Source: Rhodosorus marinus
Taxonomy: Eukaryota > Rhodophyta > Stylonematophyceae > Stylonematales > Stylonemataceae
Assembly (NCBI GenBank): GCA_029953675.1
Contig: JAMWBK010000011.1
Location: 62,001 to 126,000, forward strand
Length of the DNA stretch: 64,000 bases
Reading direction: 5' to 3'
The notes under the pieces are model-generated. The model was not told where the DNA came from, did not search any database, and saw nothing but the letters and a program-made list of their open reading frames with translations. Of this stretch, positions 11,291 through 23,320 are shown piece by piece; the first letter of the stretch is position 1; every line of letters begins with the position of its first letter. Made by a program: the position numbers and the translations under genes.

Positions 11291-12245
11291 GAACACTAAA
11301 TATCTGCATTTTATCGTCAATACTATTATAAAGCACGATATGGGTTGGTATTGATGGATTTGCTGGATAAAGTTATTGATATTTACTGTATAATTTATCG
11401 GTTACGGTCAGGTGGGCGACCTAAATCTTGCGGAGGTGGTGTTTTTTGTACAAGTTGTTTTAAGTGTGTGGACTATTATTGTTGAGGCCCCAATGTGAAT
11501 GGCATAGCCGGCTCCCAGTCTAGCATTCCGAAGGCTGCCTTCTGATTAGACCACGTGAGTCGAATCTAGTGCGAGGAAATTTAGAAGACAGAACAAAGGA
11601 ATCCCATTCGTGAACCCCTTGAGTTGAGCAACAACAAAATTGTGGAGACCGAGACTCTCAAGCGCCCCTGATAAGCCAAGCATTCACTACCCTAACGACG
11701 GATAAAAAGGCAGACAAAATGAATCTGATGACGAGGTAGTTTGTTCATCGTGATGCCTTTGTACATTCGTCCTCAATTCGGGGACACGGTCAGATCGTCG
11801 AGAGCTGGCAGCATGGAAACGCGTAGCTTTTCGCTCCTGTTCTCACGAAATGTTTGTTGACCGAAGACGCCTATATGACAACGAGTACATGCAATTCCTG
11901 AAAGCTCGTTGTGTGCGGAGCGGATGTGGTGCTGGTCTGAATATGCGACGCTTGTGATATTTCTTGCCAGTTTCCAAAAATGTGTTATATATAGTTCACC
12001 GCGTGCATCTCGTCCATCACGGCGAGTGCTTACAAAATTCTGTATGTTACAACAACAGCCAAGGCCTCCCGAAACCCAAAACTTCATGTCACCCTGAGAT
12101 AGTGCGACAAGCTCTCTCCTCTGGTGCCTCGGCGTCCCGAAAACATGTACACAAAAGCGCGGGCGAGCTTTCACTCCGGTTCTTAACTGTGAAGTGGGGC
12201 CCCTCGCTTTGCGTATGCACTGGTGCTCCAGTGCGATTGGCTTTC
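11291..12245. other. Intergenic, no gene recognised
   Basis: This is moderately AT-rich DNA downstream of array gene 2. ORFs on both strands lack recognisable domains and are probably chance. Confidence 0.4.
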
Positions 12246-14327
12246 TCAGAAAAGCTCCTCGTTGTTTACCTTCGTCCATTCAAAATATTCGTCGTCCTGT
12301 TTTCCTTCACGCGCGCTTGGCGATAGGGCACTATTGATCCACTCCGTCGTTGTGGTGGGAACCCTCATCGTGTACCCAGCTCTCCTCATAATCCGCTTCT
12401 CCTGAAGAAACCGTAGCGCAACCAGCAGCGCGAATAATGCGCATATTGAGAACAGCGCGAGCAGGCCAGCGATGTACTCGACGCGGATAATGGCCACTTC
12501 GTCTTGGTTTGCTAGCAGCAAATCCCTCGAAGCGTGCTCCAGTTGGGTTGATACCAAGCCGAGAACAGACATGATCGGGAAGTGCACAAACGCGCCCAGG
12601 ACTCTACCTCGCATAGCGACTCGGTCCGTGTACCAATGCACATCGGGATAGTGCAAAGCGAGAGCTTCCTGGATATTGTTAAAGACCTCTTCGACGATCT
12701 CTGGATCCGATCCAATGGCCTCTACAGACACCCAAGATATCTCTGACTTTAGCGAGACCACCTGCAGTCCACTCAGCGACTCCTCATCGTCCGATACGCT
12801 CGCCGAGGTCCAACTTCCACGACGCCGCGTCGCAGTATCCAGCCCGTACACGCAGTCGACTTGATCGCTAGCGCCTTCCGACCTGACGCACGCAACTTCA
12901 AACTGCAACCCCATCACAAAAGCACCCTTCGATCCAGACTGCAGCTGATCACTGTACTTTTCTCTCACCACAGCACCACAACCTTCCCCCTCCGAAAACA
13001 GGAGCTCCATTTGTCCTCGGTGAAGACCAAACTCCGTCTTCACCCACCCACGTCCATCCACAAACGACTCACCCTGCACGACATCACATCGATCCAGGTG
13101 GGCGGTTCTGATTATCTCTCCGCACTCATCTCCACCAAACATCAGCTTGACGTCCATATCAAACCTCTCGTCATCTTGACACACCGCGCCATCCCTCTTG
13201 AAGGACTTGTGCGATATTGAGAATTCACTGTCGGCCGCAACACCACCGCGCCGACGCCCAAGGTCGGTGATCCTGAGTAGCCGTTGCCCTCCGGAAGCGT
13301 ATACAATACCGCTGTTAACCCTCACCTCAGCCACCTTGACCCCTTCCGGAGTGGATCCGGTTGGGGTGGAAACCGGCGTGACATCCACCAACGTCCTCAT
13401 TTGGAACTCGTCTTTCGTATTGGCAAATGTCCGATAAAGGATGACTCCGCTGATACGCAGCTGAGTCAGAATCTCTTCGAGATTCTGTGACTGGATTCCC
13501 AGTACGGCGTTCTCGATGCTCCTCACTCGTAGGTCGATGGTTAGGCTCCTAAGGTAGGTACCTTGCTGCTCGCACGCTTCGCCGTTCTCGAACTCAAACG
13601 TCCCGTCAAAATCCAATGCGGAGTACTGGGCCTTCATCTTACAAACATCCGAGTCCTTCGAAGCGTCTGAGCCCACATATATCGGGACGTAGTCGAACTC
13701 CATGTGGTCTATTGCATCAAATGTGGTCAATGTCGCCGCTTGGAAAAGGACGTGTCCAAAGTTCATAGTCTCTCTCAAGTTCCTTCTAAGGATATCGTCA
13801 ACAGTTATTCCCAGTCTTCTACAAATCACGCCCGTGTTCTCCGTGAGACCCTGGTAGCAGAACTCGTCGCTCCGAACCATCTTACCGTAATCTCGGAGCA
13901 GAGCATTCACCTCGGAGTTTGGAGCAAACCTCAAGACTTGGTAGGAAGCTACGGAGTCATCGAGGCTGGTGTTTGTTCCGAAATCTAGGCCGTAATCGAT
14001 CAACGCGTGCAAACTGACGAGCGCTAGAGTAAACCCAAACGCGACAACCGAAAACGCAGTGTGAATGTGAAACCGCCGGGCGTCGTTCTGCTCCAGCATA
14101 TCCCGAGCCTGCAAGTAGGTTATTTTGCTCCTCCCCTTCTCAAAATACTCGTAAGATCCGATTCTCTCAAACGAAAATACTTTCCTTCCCAACCTTAGGT
14201 CCCGTTTCACCTCTAGAGTAGATAAAGTTCGAGTCAGCCAGATCCAAGTCAACGCCAGCAGAATAAGAAGTACATCTGTCAGTACGTTAACAATGACCGG
14301 GCTGATGTTCAACGTCACAGTCGTCAT
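12246..14327 (-). CDS. Array gene 2: three-TM Cys-rich membrane protein, clade A (693 aa)
   Basis: This is an intronless paralogue of the gene ending at 5919, collinear over its whole length. TM1 lies at residues 11-31 (VNVLTDVLLILLALTWIWL), then VFSFERIGSYEYF, TM2 at about 88-110, and the ectodomain with CQQ/CEQQGTYLRSLTIDLR, CDVVQGESFVDGRGW and GCGAVVREKYSDQL. TM3 is at about 618-638. The tail contains VPTTTTEWI and ends EYFEWTKVNNEELF. That terminal EW-x4-N-x2-LF pattern is shared with genes 1 and 3 only. The protein is the shortest of the six because an ectodomain loop is smaller. MRGRVLGAFVH before TM3 is one of the most conserved array motifs. Function is unknown. Confidence 0.85.
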   Translation of the reverse strand: MTTVTLNISPVIVNVLTDVLLILLALTWIWLTRTLSTLEVKRDLRLGRKVFSFERIGSYEYFEKGRSKITYLQARDMLEQNDARRFHIHTAFSVVAFGFTLALVSLHALIDYGLDFGTNTSLDDSVASYQVLRFAPNSEVNALLRDYGKMVRSDEFCYQGLTENTGVICRRLGITVDDILRRNLRETMNFGHVLFQAATLTTFDAIDHMEFDYVPIYVGSDASKDSDVCKMKAQYSALDFDGTFEFENGEACEQQGTYLRSLTIDLRVRSIENAVLGIQSQNLEEILTQLRISGVILYRTFANTKDEFQMRTLVDVTPVSTPTGSTPEGVKVAEVRVNSGIVYASGGQRLLRITDLGRRRGGVAADSEFSISHKSFKRDGAVCQDDERFDMDVKLMFGGDECGEIIRTAHLDRCDVVQGESFVDGRGWVKTEFGLHRGQMELLFSEGEGCGAVVREKYSDQLQSGSKGAFVMGLQFEVACVRSEGASDQVDCVYGLDTATRRRGSWTSASVSDDEESLSGLQVVSLKSEISWVSVEAIGSDPEIVEEVFNNIQEALALHYPDVHWYTDRVAMRGRVLGAFVHFPIMSVLGLVSTQLEHASRDLLLANQDEVAIIRVEYIAGLLALFSICALFALLVALRFLQEKRIMRRAGYTMRVPTTTTEWINSALSPSAREGKQDDEYFEWTKVNNEELF

Positions 14328-16242
14328 TCTTCACTCAGTGAAATATTTGAAACTTCTTCCTCCCCGGGCTCCTGAAAGACTTCAGAGTCTTCCCGCCCCG
14401 CCGTAACCACAAACCACAGTCAACGACCTCATCATATCCCGCCTTCCAAACCTCGTTGAGCAATGAGCCAACGAGGAGGATAACTTAGCAAAAAAAAATA
14501 GACTCAAACGAAAACTTCCTTGTCGTCTTCAAACCAATACGCCCAAACCCCCTCCCCTTCCCATCCCATCTCCAAGCAGTTTCCCCAAACTATTTCAATC
14601 CCCAAGAAGCTCTTACACTCAAAAACAACTCGGAGCGGAGCGAACACAAAGGCAAATATTTTACCCATTCCTATTCCCCCCCTTCCCATAACACGATTTT
14701 GGCAATAAATAGGTAAATAAGTTTTCAAAACAAAATGTAATAGATTAGAGTTGTCAAACAAAGGGTGGTATATGAAATATATTATTCGGGTTCACTTTCC
14801 GTATCCGCTCTGGTGGGTTTACTCTGTTTAGGCCGCTCCGCCTTACTACCTTATGATATCAGAGGAAGAAAACGGCTTGCGGTGGGGTACTTTGGCTACA
14901 TCAGTGTGTGTGGTACCCCAGGCTGTTGTTCTTCCGCGGACTGTTTTGGAACAAGTGCGACTGCGGGAGATGGATTCATAAAGAACAGGTCTTCACGACC
15001 AAACCCATGCCTCCAAATCGCTTCGGAAATGTCGAAAAAGGTTTTTCTCGAAACTTTAGACCATATGAAATACAAAAAAAAGGGATCTATTGTTTTTTAG
15101 AATAAACTTCGACGGGTGAGCTTCAACGGTTTGACAGGATGTGGACACTTGCCCACGAAGGGTGAGAACACAAACATGAGCGGTAGGTCATTGATTCACT
15201 TGAGGGTTGCTGGTTTTGAGAAGGAGAGAACGCGACGTGGGATGTTCTTCGTGTTCATGGTTATGTTTGTATTGTTGTAGTCTAGCTTGCTAAGAGCTTC
15301 CCTCTTGACCCAGAGGAAGAAGGCTTGAGAGGCGTTGGTCGGACTTCGCCTGGATTTAGCCGGCAAAGGGAATTCTGATTGACGGGAGAAGTGAAAGGGG
15401 GAAGCACGATGAAGATAATACCTTTGTTGTTCGTGCAGGCTATATATATAATAGAAATAGAATATTGCTCATAATTTAGTATTTATATCGTCCTGTTAAT
15501 ATTTAAGGAGGAGCTAATCTAGTTCCTGACAACAATAGACGTATATTTAGCACTGTACAAGATATGCTGTGTTTCACGGGGGTAGGAAATTCCTCTGTAA
15601 GTTTTTGATACGGCTGCCGACCTATTCAGTATCCATCGATTTTTTCTCGTATCTTCCCCCCCCACCCTCTCCATCGAAACAAGAAGATATATTGCTGTTT
15701 TTCAATGTTTAATCGATCCAGCAAAAAATCAAATCACAACCGTAACCCCCAATAAATGAGCGAAAGCTTCGTGGTGCTATCCACGAAAGCAGCAAAAATA
15801 CTCGATTTTTAGCGCTACTTTTCGCGTCTCAAGAAGCAATGTTGTTTTTCTTAATAAAAATCCATAGTATCGAGTTTTTGCTTGTTTAGAGGGTGTTGGG
15901 ATCTACATTCCAAAGGCAAAATGCTGTGAAACGTGCCCCCTATGGCGCCACTTTCTAGGAAGAAATCATATGGTTTCATCCGCGCAAAGTAGAGAATGTC
16001 TAATCCAGCAGGTTTTCATAGACCGCCCGATAGGCGACTATCGGACACGTCAAGTAAATTCTCTCGTCGGCAGACTATTGAAAGTCATTGGCAAATTTTG
16101 GTATATCGGGTTTAAACTATTCCAAACAACGAGCAGAAAGCTGTCACTCTCATGTATTGAATTAGGGTTACTGCTGAGTTCCACTCTCAAGAGGAGATCC
16201 TCCGGTCCTTACAGAGTTGTTCTTATCTCCTGGAACTCGACC

Positions 16243-16265
16243 GGAACTCGCCCAGGGCGAGTTCC
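16243..16265. repeat. 23-bp near-perfect palindrome
   Basis: GGAACTCGCCC at 16243-16253 is the exact reverse complement of GGGCGAGTTCC at 16255-16265, separated by one A. A further TGGAACTCG just upstream (16231-16239) offers an alternative left arm. Confidence 0.8.
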
Positions 16266-17028
16266 AGGACAAAGATCTCCGTTAACTATTCATGAATGCG
16301 GTCTTTTTCGGTCAAACCCCAGGCTATGATCGTCTCAAGTTCTCTATCTTCCAGCTACCGTCCTCTGCTATCTCTTAAAGATCTATTGTTGAGGAAGCCA
16401 GCCACTAAGACAAATCCACAAAGCTTTCTGGTGGGGATTACGAATTCATACGAATGATGTAGAAGCCTGAAGTTTTGTGCTTACCCTAAATCGAAAACTG
16501 AAGTCTCAACCTTTGTAGCTTACACACCAAGAGCTTGATTCTTAACCCAAGTTGGTGATTGAAGGTCTTTGCAACCAATCCCACTGGTGAAGAACGGCTG
16601 ACGAAGTTTGGTCAACAACTTCCATCCTTTGCGCTATAAGTACCTCTCCCACTGATGGTGCTCAAGCTCAAACAGCAAGCGATCAACAAACCTCACAACT
16701 TACAACTCTCTCTTAAGCCCCAAGAATTCTTTGTGTGTACATTTTTCAAACCAATTTTCCAAAAGTCTTCCCCCTTTTCCCTTCTCTAATTTTGGACTTC
16801 ATAGAAACATTAATGGTATCTTCTTCGTCAAGCACAAGGAGGGTGCCAACCATGAATTACCCGTAAACCTACTCATCAGCGATGTTTCATTATTAGATCA
16901 TTCAGTACAATGATCGAATTTCCCAAAGCCTGAATTATTCTCTGCTCCAAATTGCGAACGCCGAAGAGTTTGTCAATGTCCTCGCAGAGGAAGATTGAGA
17001 CTCACTCAATATTCTCATTGATTGAAGA

Positions 17029-17244
17029 ATATCGGACGTTAATCGGTCATTATCGGACAGTTATGAGTGAACCTTGCGTTTTTCTTTCTTAATAGGCTCC
17101 GATATACTAGTATCGGACGCAAACCAGAAGTCGATCTGCCTAATTATCATGTGATTGCAGATTGATTATCAGACCAGCGTCAGATAAACTTTTTACAGGA
17201 CAGTCGTTACATATCGGACACTATCGGACGATTTTTAATCGGAC
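17029..17244. repeat. Cluster of ATCGGAC motifs
   Basis: ATCGGAC occurs near 17030, 17052, 17111, 17213, 17222 and 17238, with an isolated further copy near 16040. One copy sits in a palindrome, TCCGATA...TATCGGA, at 17098-17117. This spacing is denser than expected by chance. It could be an array of protein-binding sites or the relic of a short repeat. Confidence 0.6.
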
Positions 17245-18468
17245 AGAAATGACAACCCAAAATATATAGATAGATTCTGAAACTTCCAAAACAACCACCC
17301 ATCATAAAAAAACGGAAAACAGGTTCTCTGCGGTAGACAGAGTCGTTCGAATTTTGTTTTCTTATTATTAAAACGAATAGTTGATGAGATTGGTTCTTAA
17401 ATTGATTGCGTTTCATATATGAAATCGATTTTGTTGGCTCTGGCATTCGTTCGGTATTAGAAGATGGAAGGGATTCCTGTTTTTTAGAAATGTTTTGATG
17501 GTAGTTTGATATGGGCCTTGGCTTGGGTATTTGAAGGGTTGGCTTGATTTTTCGATCAGGATGGAGGTGTTTGGCTGGGTTGGTATTTGGCGTGTGAACT
17601 TGAGCCCTCTGGACACGACGAGGACGGAGGGGGCCATGTTTCCCGTCCGGGTGCTCGCTGCTGTCCAGATTTAGCAGCTCCATTTGAGTGGCCTTCCCTG
17701 CAGCAAGGTCACGATGTCAATCAGCTCGCGCTCTCTTCAGTTTCACTGCTTTTGAGAATCCAACGTGAAGGTTTAGAGGTTGAATAATGCAGTCAGGGTG
17801 GCACTGTTGAAGAGTATGCACGGTTCCGCGAGCAGAGTCCAGACTGGGTGGTCTTTGTGGGCAGAATAGGCTTCCCTTACTTTCATTTGGTACGCAAAAA
17901 CTATGAAAGGGAAGAGAATTGTATTAATAAAGCCATTTAAAAACGGCGGGTCCTGACCACTGAAAAGCATGATTTTTCGAAGCGCCACTTGGATATCGGA
18001 AGTCGCTGCACCCCGATTCTCTCAAGTGCAGTAGCACCTTAAAATCACCCCTCTACAGGTATCAAAAGGCCTTAGTTTAGGTACTACTGTTAAAACTCAG
18101 CCCGCTTTTTATATCTTCCCGACAAACAAATAAATACGTCTATATCAATCGCGGGGTTAATCGAACCGCGAGCAGTGCTAGCAATCTTCCTAGGCAAGCG
18201 GCGTCTGTTGGTCAGACCTGATCAACATAGTTGCCTTGACCAAAGCCACAGAGCTATGCTAGCACGTTGAGATCGCCTGATCACAGCCGCACGGCTCTTT
18301 CCGTAACCAGAGGAAATTTAAAGTAAAAATCCAAACTCAATAATTCCTGCCCAAAAATAACATTCGAACGGGCCCATGTCAACGGTCTCCTTTCAGATTC
18401 AGTTGGCCTCGGTAAAAAAAAAGTAGCTCCCTTGCTTCTAGATCCTTTTGGTCGTCCTTCCAGCCGCT

Positions 18469-20640
18469 TCACACCCCCAGCCCCGTGTACGGATCGGGAT
18501 TCAAGCCGCCGGTATTCGGAGCGTCTACTGGTGTTTGTGTTGGGAACAGCTGCTTGTTGCTCTTCTGCGCCCACTCGAAGTCTTTCATGTTAGAGTTTCC
18601 TTCTTCCCACTCCAGTGACAGGGTAACACATTCGATCCACTCGGTGACTGTGCGAGGAACAACCATCGCAACTCCAACCCTTTTCAGCGCTCTTCGCTCT
18701 TGCACGTATCGAACGAGCACGACGACTGAGATCAAGACGCAGAGGCCTACTAAAACGGACAGACCCGCAATGTATTCCACTGAGATCAACGAAATCTGTT
18801 CGTTGTCGTGCAGGAATATCGGTATCTCTCCAGGTATAAGCTGCGCCGAGATGAGTCCGAACAAAGTCAAAATCGGGAAATACGCGTGAGCTCCAAGCAC
18901 CCGCCCACGCATCGCCACACGATTTGTGAAGAGGTGCACGTCGGGAAAACTAGTATCAGACAGCAACGTCTTTAAGTTCGAGAATACAGGTCCTGCGATA
19001 TCCGTCGGAACCCTTGAAAGCTCAACGGAAACCCAGGACAGCTCGTGCCTCAGCGACAAAACTCGAAGACCACTAAATTCGTCCTCGTCCTGGCCTTGCT
19101 GCCATTCTCCGTTCACCCTGCTCACTCTTTCCATTCCGTAAACGCATTCGATTTCTCCCGCATCACCTTCAACAGCAACGCAGGCCACCTCAAACTCCAT
19201 TCCAATCGCAAACGATCTGTTCGAACTCGGCAGCTCACCATTCAGTTGGTCAGCATACTTTTCACGTACGATACGACCACATTCGTCATCTTCCGTAAAC
19301 AGCTGGACCAACAGCCCTCTCTGAATACCAAACGTGGTCGGCCTCCAACCCCTCTCATCTGAAAACGATTCCCCGGCTACCACGTCGCACCTACCAAAGC
19401 TAGCCCGTGCACGCAGGTCATGGCAAGCTTTTCCCTGGAAAAGAAGTCCAGTGTCTACGTCAAAGCTATCAGTGATCTCACACACCTTCCCCGTCCTCCG
19501 CGTTGTCTGCTTTTCCAGAAAAAACTCCCCATCGACTGAGACACCGTACGCCCGACGAGAGAGATCGACTACTTTCACCATGCCAGGGGGTTCTTCTACA
19601 TAAACCATCCCACTCCTACCCCTAACCTCCGCGACCTTAACCCCCAGCGGATTCTGTCCACTAGGCGACGGTATCGGGTTCACGTCCACCTTCGTGAGAG
19701 GCTGCCGGTCGTCTTTGATGTTTGTGAAGTACGTGTAGTGGAAAGCACCATCGATCCCGAGCTTCTTGAAGACCTTATCCATGTTTTCTGAGAACGGACC
19801 TAGCACGAAATTGTCCTTCCTCTCCGTTCGGAGCTCGACAGTCAGGCTCCTCAAGTGCGTCCTACCCTGTTCACAGCTGCCATCTTCATTGCTCTCGAAC
19901 TCTAGGTTTCCACTGAAGTCCGAACCGGATTCAATAGACTGAACGGTGCACGAGCTCTCCGTCGCAGACCCCTCCGTCCTCGTTCGCGTGGAAACATAGT
20001 CTATTTCCATATGCTCAATGGTATCAAATTGAGTCAAGGTTGGCGCTTGAAACAGAAAATTGGCAAACAGCATGTTCTCGCGAATATTCCGGAGCAAAGT
20101 GTCGTCCAAAGTTATGCCCCGTATCCTGCAGGCGAGGGACCCCGACGTATCCTGGGCAAGATTTCGAGAGCAAAAATTCGTGGACCTACTGAAAACCTGG
20201 TGCACATTCATTTCGTTGAACAGCCTCGTACTCGCATTCAACTGCACCCCCGGATAGACCGCGCTCGTGTCCAGTTGCTTTCCGCTCGTTCCGAAACCCA
20301 GACCATAGTCAACCAGCGCATGCAAACCTACAAACCCAAGAGTGAATGAGAAGCACAGCACCGAAAAAAAGGTTTGAACGTTGAATTGCCTGGTCGTGCG
20401 ATCATCCAAGAGGTCCCTCGACTTCAGATAGTTGAACTTTTCGCGACCCAGAGAAAAGTACTCGTAAGAGCCGATCCTCTCATACGAAAACACTCTTTTG
20501 TGAGTCATTAAGTCGCGCTTTAACTCCAGAGCCGTCAGCGCCCGTGTCAACCAAAGCCATATCAGTCCAAGAATGATCAGCAGCACATCCGTGAGCACAT
20601 TCAAAGTGACCGGACTCACTGCCAGTTCTATCTCAGTCAT
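18469..20640 (-). CDS. Array gene 3: three-TM Cys-rich membrane protein, clade A (723 aa)
   Basis: This is an intronless paralogue of genes 1 and 2. Residues 11-31 form TM1 (LNVLTDVLLIILGLIWLWL), then VFSYERIGSYEYF, TM2 around 90-112, and an ectodomain with NFCSRNL, SSCTVQS, SCEQGRTHLRSLTVELR, CDVVAGESFSDERGW and ECGRIVREKYADQL. TM3 is at about 623-643. The tail carries VPRTVTEWI and DFEWAQKSNKQLF, then a unique Pro/Gly-rich extension of about 25 residues ending GLGV. That extension is absent from genes 1 and 2. Its 5' flank marks the border to clade B. Function is unknown. Confidence 0.85.
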   Translation of the reverse strand: MTEIELAVSPVTLNVLTDVLLIILGLIWLWLTRALTALELKRDLMTHKRVFSYERIGSYEYFSLGREKFNYLKSRDLLDDRTTRQFNVQTFFSVLCFSFTLGFVGLHALVDYGLGFGTSGKQLDTSAVYPGVQLNASTRLFNEMNVHQVFSRSTNFCSRNLAQDTSGSLACRIRGITLDDTLLRNIRENMLFANFLFQAPTLTQFDTIEHMEIDYVSTRTRTEGSATESSCTVQSIESGSDFSGNLEFESNEDGSCEQGRTHLRSLTVELRTERKDNFVLGPFSENMDKVFKKLGIDGAFHYTYFTNIKDDRQPLTKVDVNPIPSPSGQNPLGVKVAEVRGRSGMVYVEEPPGMVKVVDLSRRAYGVSVDGEFFLEKQTTRRTGKVCEITDSFDVDTGLLFQGKACHDLRARASFGRCDVVAGESFSDERGWRPTTFGIQRGLLVQLFTEDDECGRIVREKYADQLNGELPSSNRSFAIGMEFEVACVAVEGDAGEIECVYGMERVSRVNGEWQQGQDEDEFSGLRVLSLRHELSWVSVELSRVPTDIAGPVFSNLKTLLSDTSFPDVHLFTNRVAMRGRVLGAHAYFPILTLFGLISAQLIPGEIPIFLHDNEQISLISVEYIAGLSVLVGLCVLISVVVLVRYVQERRALKRVGVAMVVPRTVTEWIECVTLSLEWEEGNSNMKDFEWAQKSNKQLFPTQTPVDAPNTGGLNPDPYTGLGV

Positions 20641-23023
20641 GGCGCTCTCCTAGAAAACCTGTACCACCACCCACTCACCGTTTCTCTAACAAAGCTCTAA
20701 GCAATCCAAAAACCCACCCGAAATAGACCAGCTATTCCTACAGTCAACAACCCTACATCTTCCAAGAACGGAAATACCGACCATCTCCACAAGCCTCAGC
20801 CTCGATTATCGCTCATTGCAAAATCTGCATTCTTCAACATCCCACTTCCACACCGAATCTCCCCGGCCACCATTGGTTTTCAGGCACAACATACCTCGTC
20901 TCACGCTCTCTTCAAAGCCCAACACCGCCCCCCACCCACGACACGCTCACTCCGATAAAACCGGATATGCGAGACGCACACGGCCCGTCCTTCCCGACAT
21001 CTAACACCCAGACCTTTCTCGTTACGCTCTAATCTAGATCAACCGTTATCCGGCGCTTCAGAGAAACCTTTGACACTGCAAGCTCTCCCAACTCTCTCCT
21101 CCACACCAGCCTCCATACAGTCACTCTTCTAAACCCTTTCCAAATACCACAACGAACCACTTTCCTCCCAATCCCCCCCAAAAAACCCCCAAAAACCTAT
21201 TTCAGGAACAGCGCCGCTTATTAAATAACAAACGCCAAATTTTCTATCTACCCAAGAAACAAACAAAAAACAAAACAAAAGCTGGCCAGGCGAATTCCAA
21301 GTTTTTGTCGTCTACTTCTTGGCTGTCTGCTCACAAATATATTTCGGAAAAAAACCAGGATCTTTTTTGTTCAATTGAAAAGAACTATATACCCACACTA
21401 ATCAGTTCCTTTATTCCTTATTGCGACATGAGAACATGGGGTTTTGCGTTACGTCCCAAAAAACAGATTTAAGTATAAAGAAGATATATCAATGATTAGT
21501 AATCCGGACGTACTTTTTTTTCAACCCCTTTGTCGTTTTGAAAATACCAACTACTTTTGCCATACCCCCTTAGATCTTGCTGAGTAGCTTAAATTGTTCA
21601 AAGGAGATATAATATCTAATGCAGTCTTAGTTTAATATTTTCGATGGTGGGTGTTTCCTACGCTCGTCCATGGTTAAAATTATATAGAAAGGAATAGAGT
21701 GGATTACCTCCATATAAATTCTGTGAAAGAAAATTTCCGGTGGATCGTTGCACTTTTTCGCGACAGCTTTAAAATATATGAAATTAGATACCGAAAAACA
21801 AGACTTAGTACGAGCACCCAGACGCAAATTAAACAAAAACTAAAAAAGGAGGGGGGTGACCAACAAGCCCACCTCTGTCGAAGAGCTTCAATTATTTTTC
21901 CATCATAAACCATAACCGAGTCACCTCGGTTTTTTTGTCCGAATCACAAGCGGGGGAATCGAGATATGATCCCGAAAAAAAAAAAAACGATCGCCAATGC
22001 AAAAGGATTGAAATTCGTATACTTTAAAATTATTCAATCACGGTAGGTTCCCCATATTGATTGATATTTCCCAAAATGGTCGTCATTTTGCACTGCACGG
22101 AGGGCTTTCTATTCCAAAAGGTGTAATGAATTTTTCGTTGTCGAAAAATGTCGCTAAAATGGCGCTGTATCAAATCCTCAACGAGAAGAAACTAGTAAAA
22201 TATTTCATATTATGATAATTAATAGATGAAGAAGGGGTAGAGAAAATGCTTTTTTGGTGGTATGCAACTGCGTGATGAGGAGGGCGAACTGCTTTTAACG
22301 GAATAAAGTTAATAAGCTGTGAGTTATACGTATAGGATAGGATTGACATTTGCGGCCGAGGTAGAGAATCCCTTTGTAGAGTTTCGTCGTCATTGTTGAA
22401 GATATTGCGTTTTTCTGTTTTGTTGTGCAAGATCAGTGTACGCACCTAATCCCGCACATCAGTCAGGAGCTTCGGGGCCCTAGCAGCATGGTAAGTCGTG
22501 AAGAAAGCTTACACCGCAGCCGATTGGATCCACCTTAAAACTCCAGGCCTGTGCGGTCAAAAAAGCACGTCATAAAATATGGAATTCCGTTTATTCCGAA
22601 GATGCAAGCTACAGGTCCACGGAGCTTCCTCTCCCGCTTCAATGAATGAATGATGAATGGGTTTATGCTCATTCGATTCACAGACCACAGCCCTGCTAGG
22701 CTAAGCTAAGATTCTCATCAGCGCCTGGTTTCCACGCTGCTCAGGGTAGGTAGACTCTGAAGAGGCGGTTGTTCTTTTCCCGGAAAGCGATCCCCTTCGA
22801 CGAAATGATATCACAGGAAATGTGAGCAGTCACTGAAACCAGCTACAACACATTCCGGCTGGCGGGTTGCTATTGACGAGCACAAATTTGGGTTTGCGGG
22901 GGAGCACATATTGAGCTTCACAAGCCTTGGTATTTTGAGAAAGAGTAGAGAATGGGGAGACGGAAAAGGATGCCGAACACAAAGCGTGATGCCGAGGAGG
23001 AGTAAGTATGGTAAGGGTTCACG
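20641..23023. other. Spacer between the two array clades
   Basis: Positions 20641-21200 are C-rich on the plus strand. The remainder is AT-rich and shows no coding features. The region marks the transition from clade A (left) to clade B (right) of the array. Confidence 0.45.
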
Positions 23024-23320
23024 ATGACCGTGGAGAAGGTGGAGGGAAAGAAAACAAAGGCACGATTCCTAGAGGTCCTGGTGAGCCCCACTACCGCACT
23101 GAGCTTTGTGGACCACAACTTATCTGAGTTTGAGAAGCAACAGTTTGAAGAGTGACTCGTGCGTTTCACGAAGAACCAGAACGAGCCGCTCTCGTAGATC
23201 GAGGACCTGGTGGCGAACGAGCTCTTCAGTCGCATGCGGCCACGGTTGCGGGGAGTCAGTTGCCCGGCAGGCGACGACTGAGCACTAGGCTTCTAGCAGG
23301 ATCATTTTCTTCTCCCTCTA
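23024..23320 (+). pseudogene. hAT-family transposase relic
   Basis: Reading from the ATG at 23024 gives, across two in-frame stops (TGA near 23154, TAG near 23193), LVRFTKNQNEPLS, IEDLVANELFSRMRPRLR and then, after a frameshift, QLPGRRRLSTRLL. The order matches the conserved N-terminal block of hAT transposases (F-x-x-x-x-x-P-F-x-x-V/I-E-x-x-x-F...L-R-P...L-P-S-R-R-T-L-S). Nothing of the catalytic RNaseH-like core was seen. It is clearly broken. Assignment is from remembered family pattern. Confidence 0.45.

Larger units (their letters stand above)
14328..18468. other. Long spacer between array genes 2 and 3
   Basis: About 4.1 kb without a convincing gene. The first 400 bp (14330-14700) are C-rich like other array upstreams. 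The rest is AT-rich, with a 23-bp palindrome at 16243-16265 and a cluster of ATCGGAC words at 17029-17244. ORFs here are short, and those around 17207-17683 have no domain. Confidence 0.45.

Noticed and set aside
11490-11580. tRNA-like segment on the minus strand (GTGGTCTAATCAGAAGGC)
   Set aside because: A D-arm-like helix can be drawn, but the anticodon stem has mismatches and there is no T-arm consensus.
17207-17683. 158-aa minus-strand ORF
   Set aside because: Low-complexity, no domain, overlaps the ATCGGAC cluster and has no plausible promoter context.
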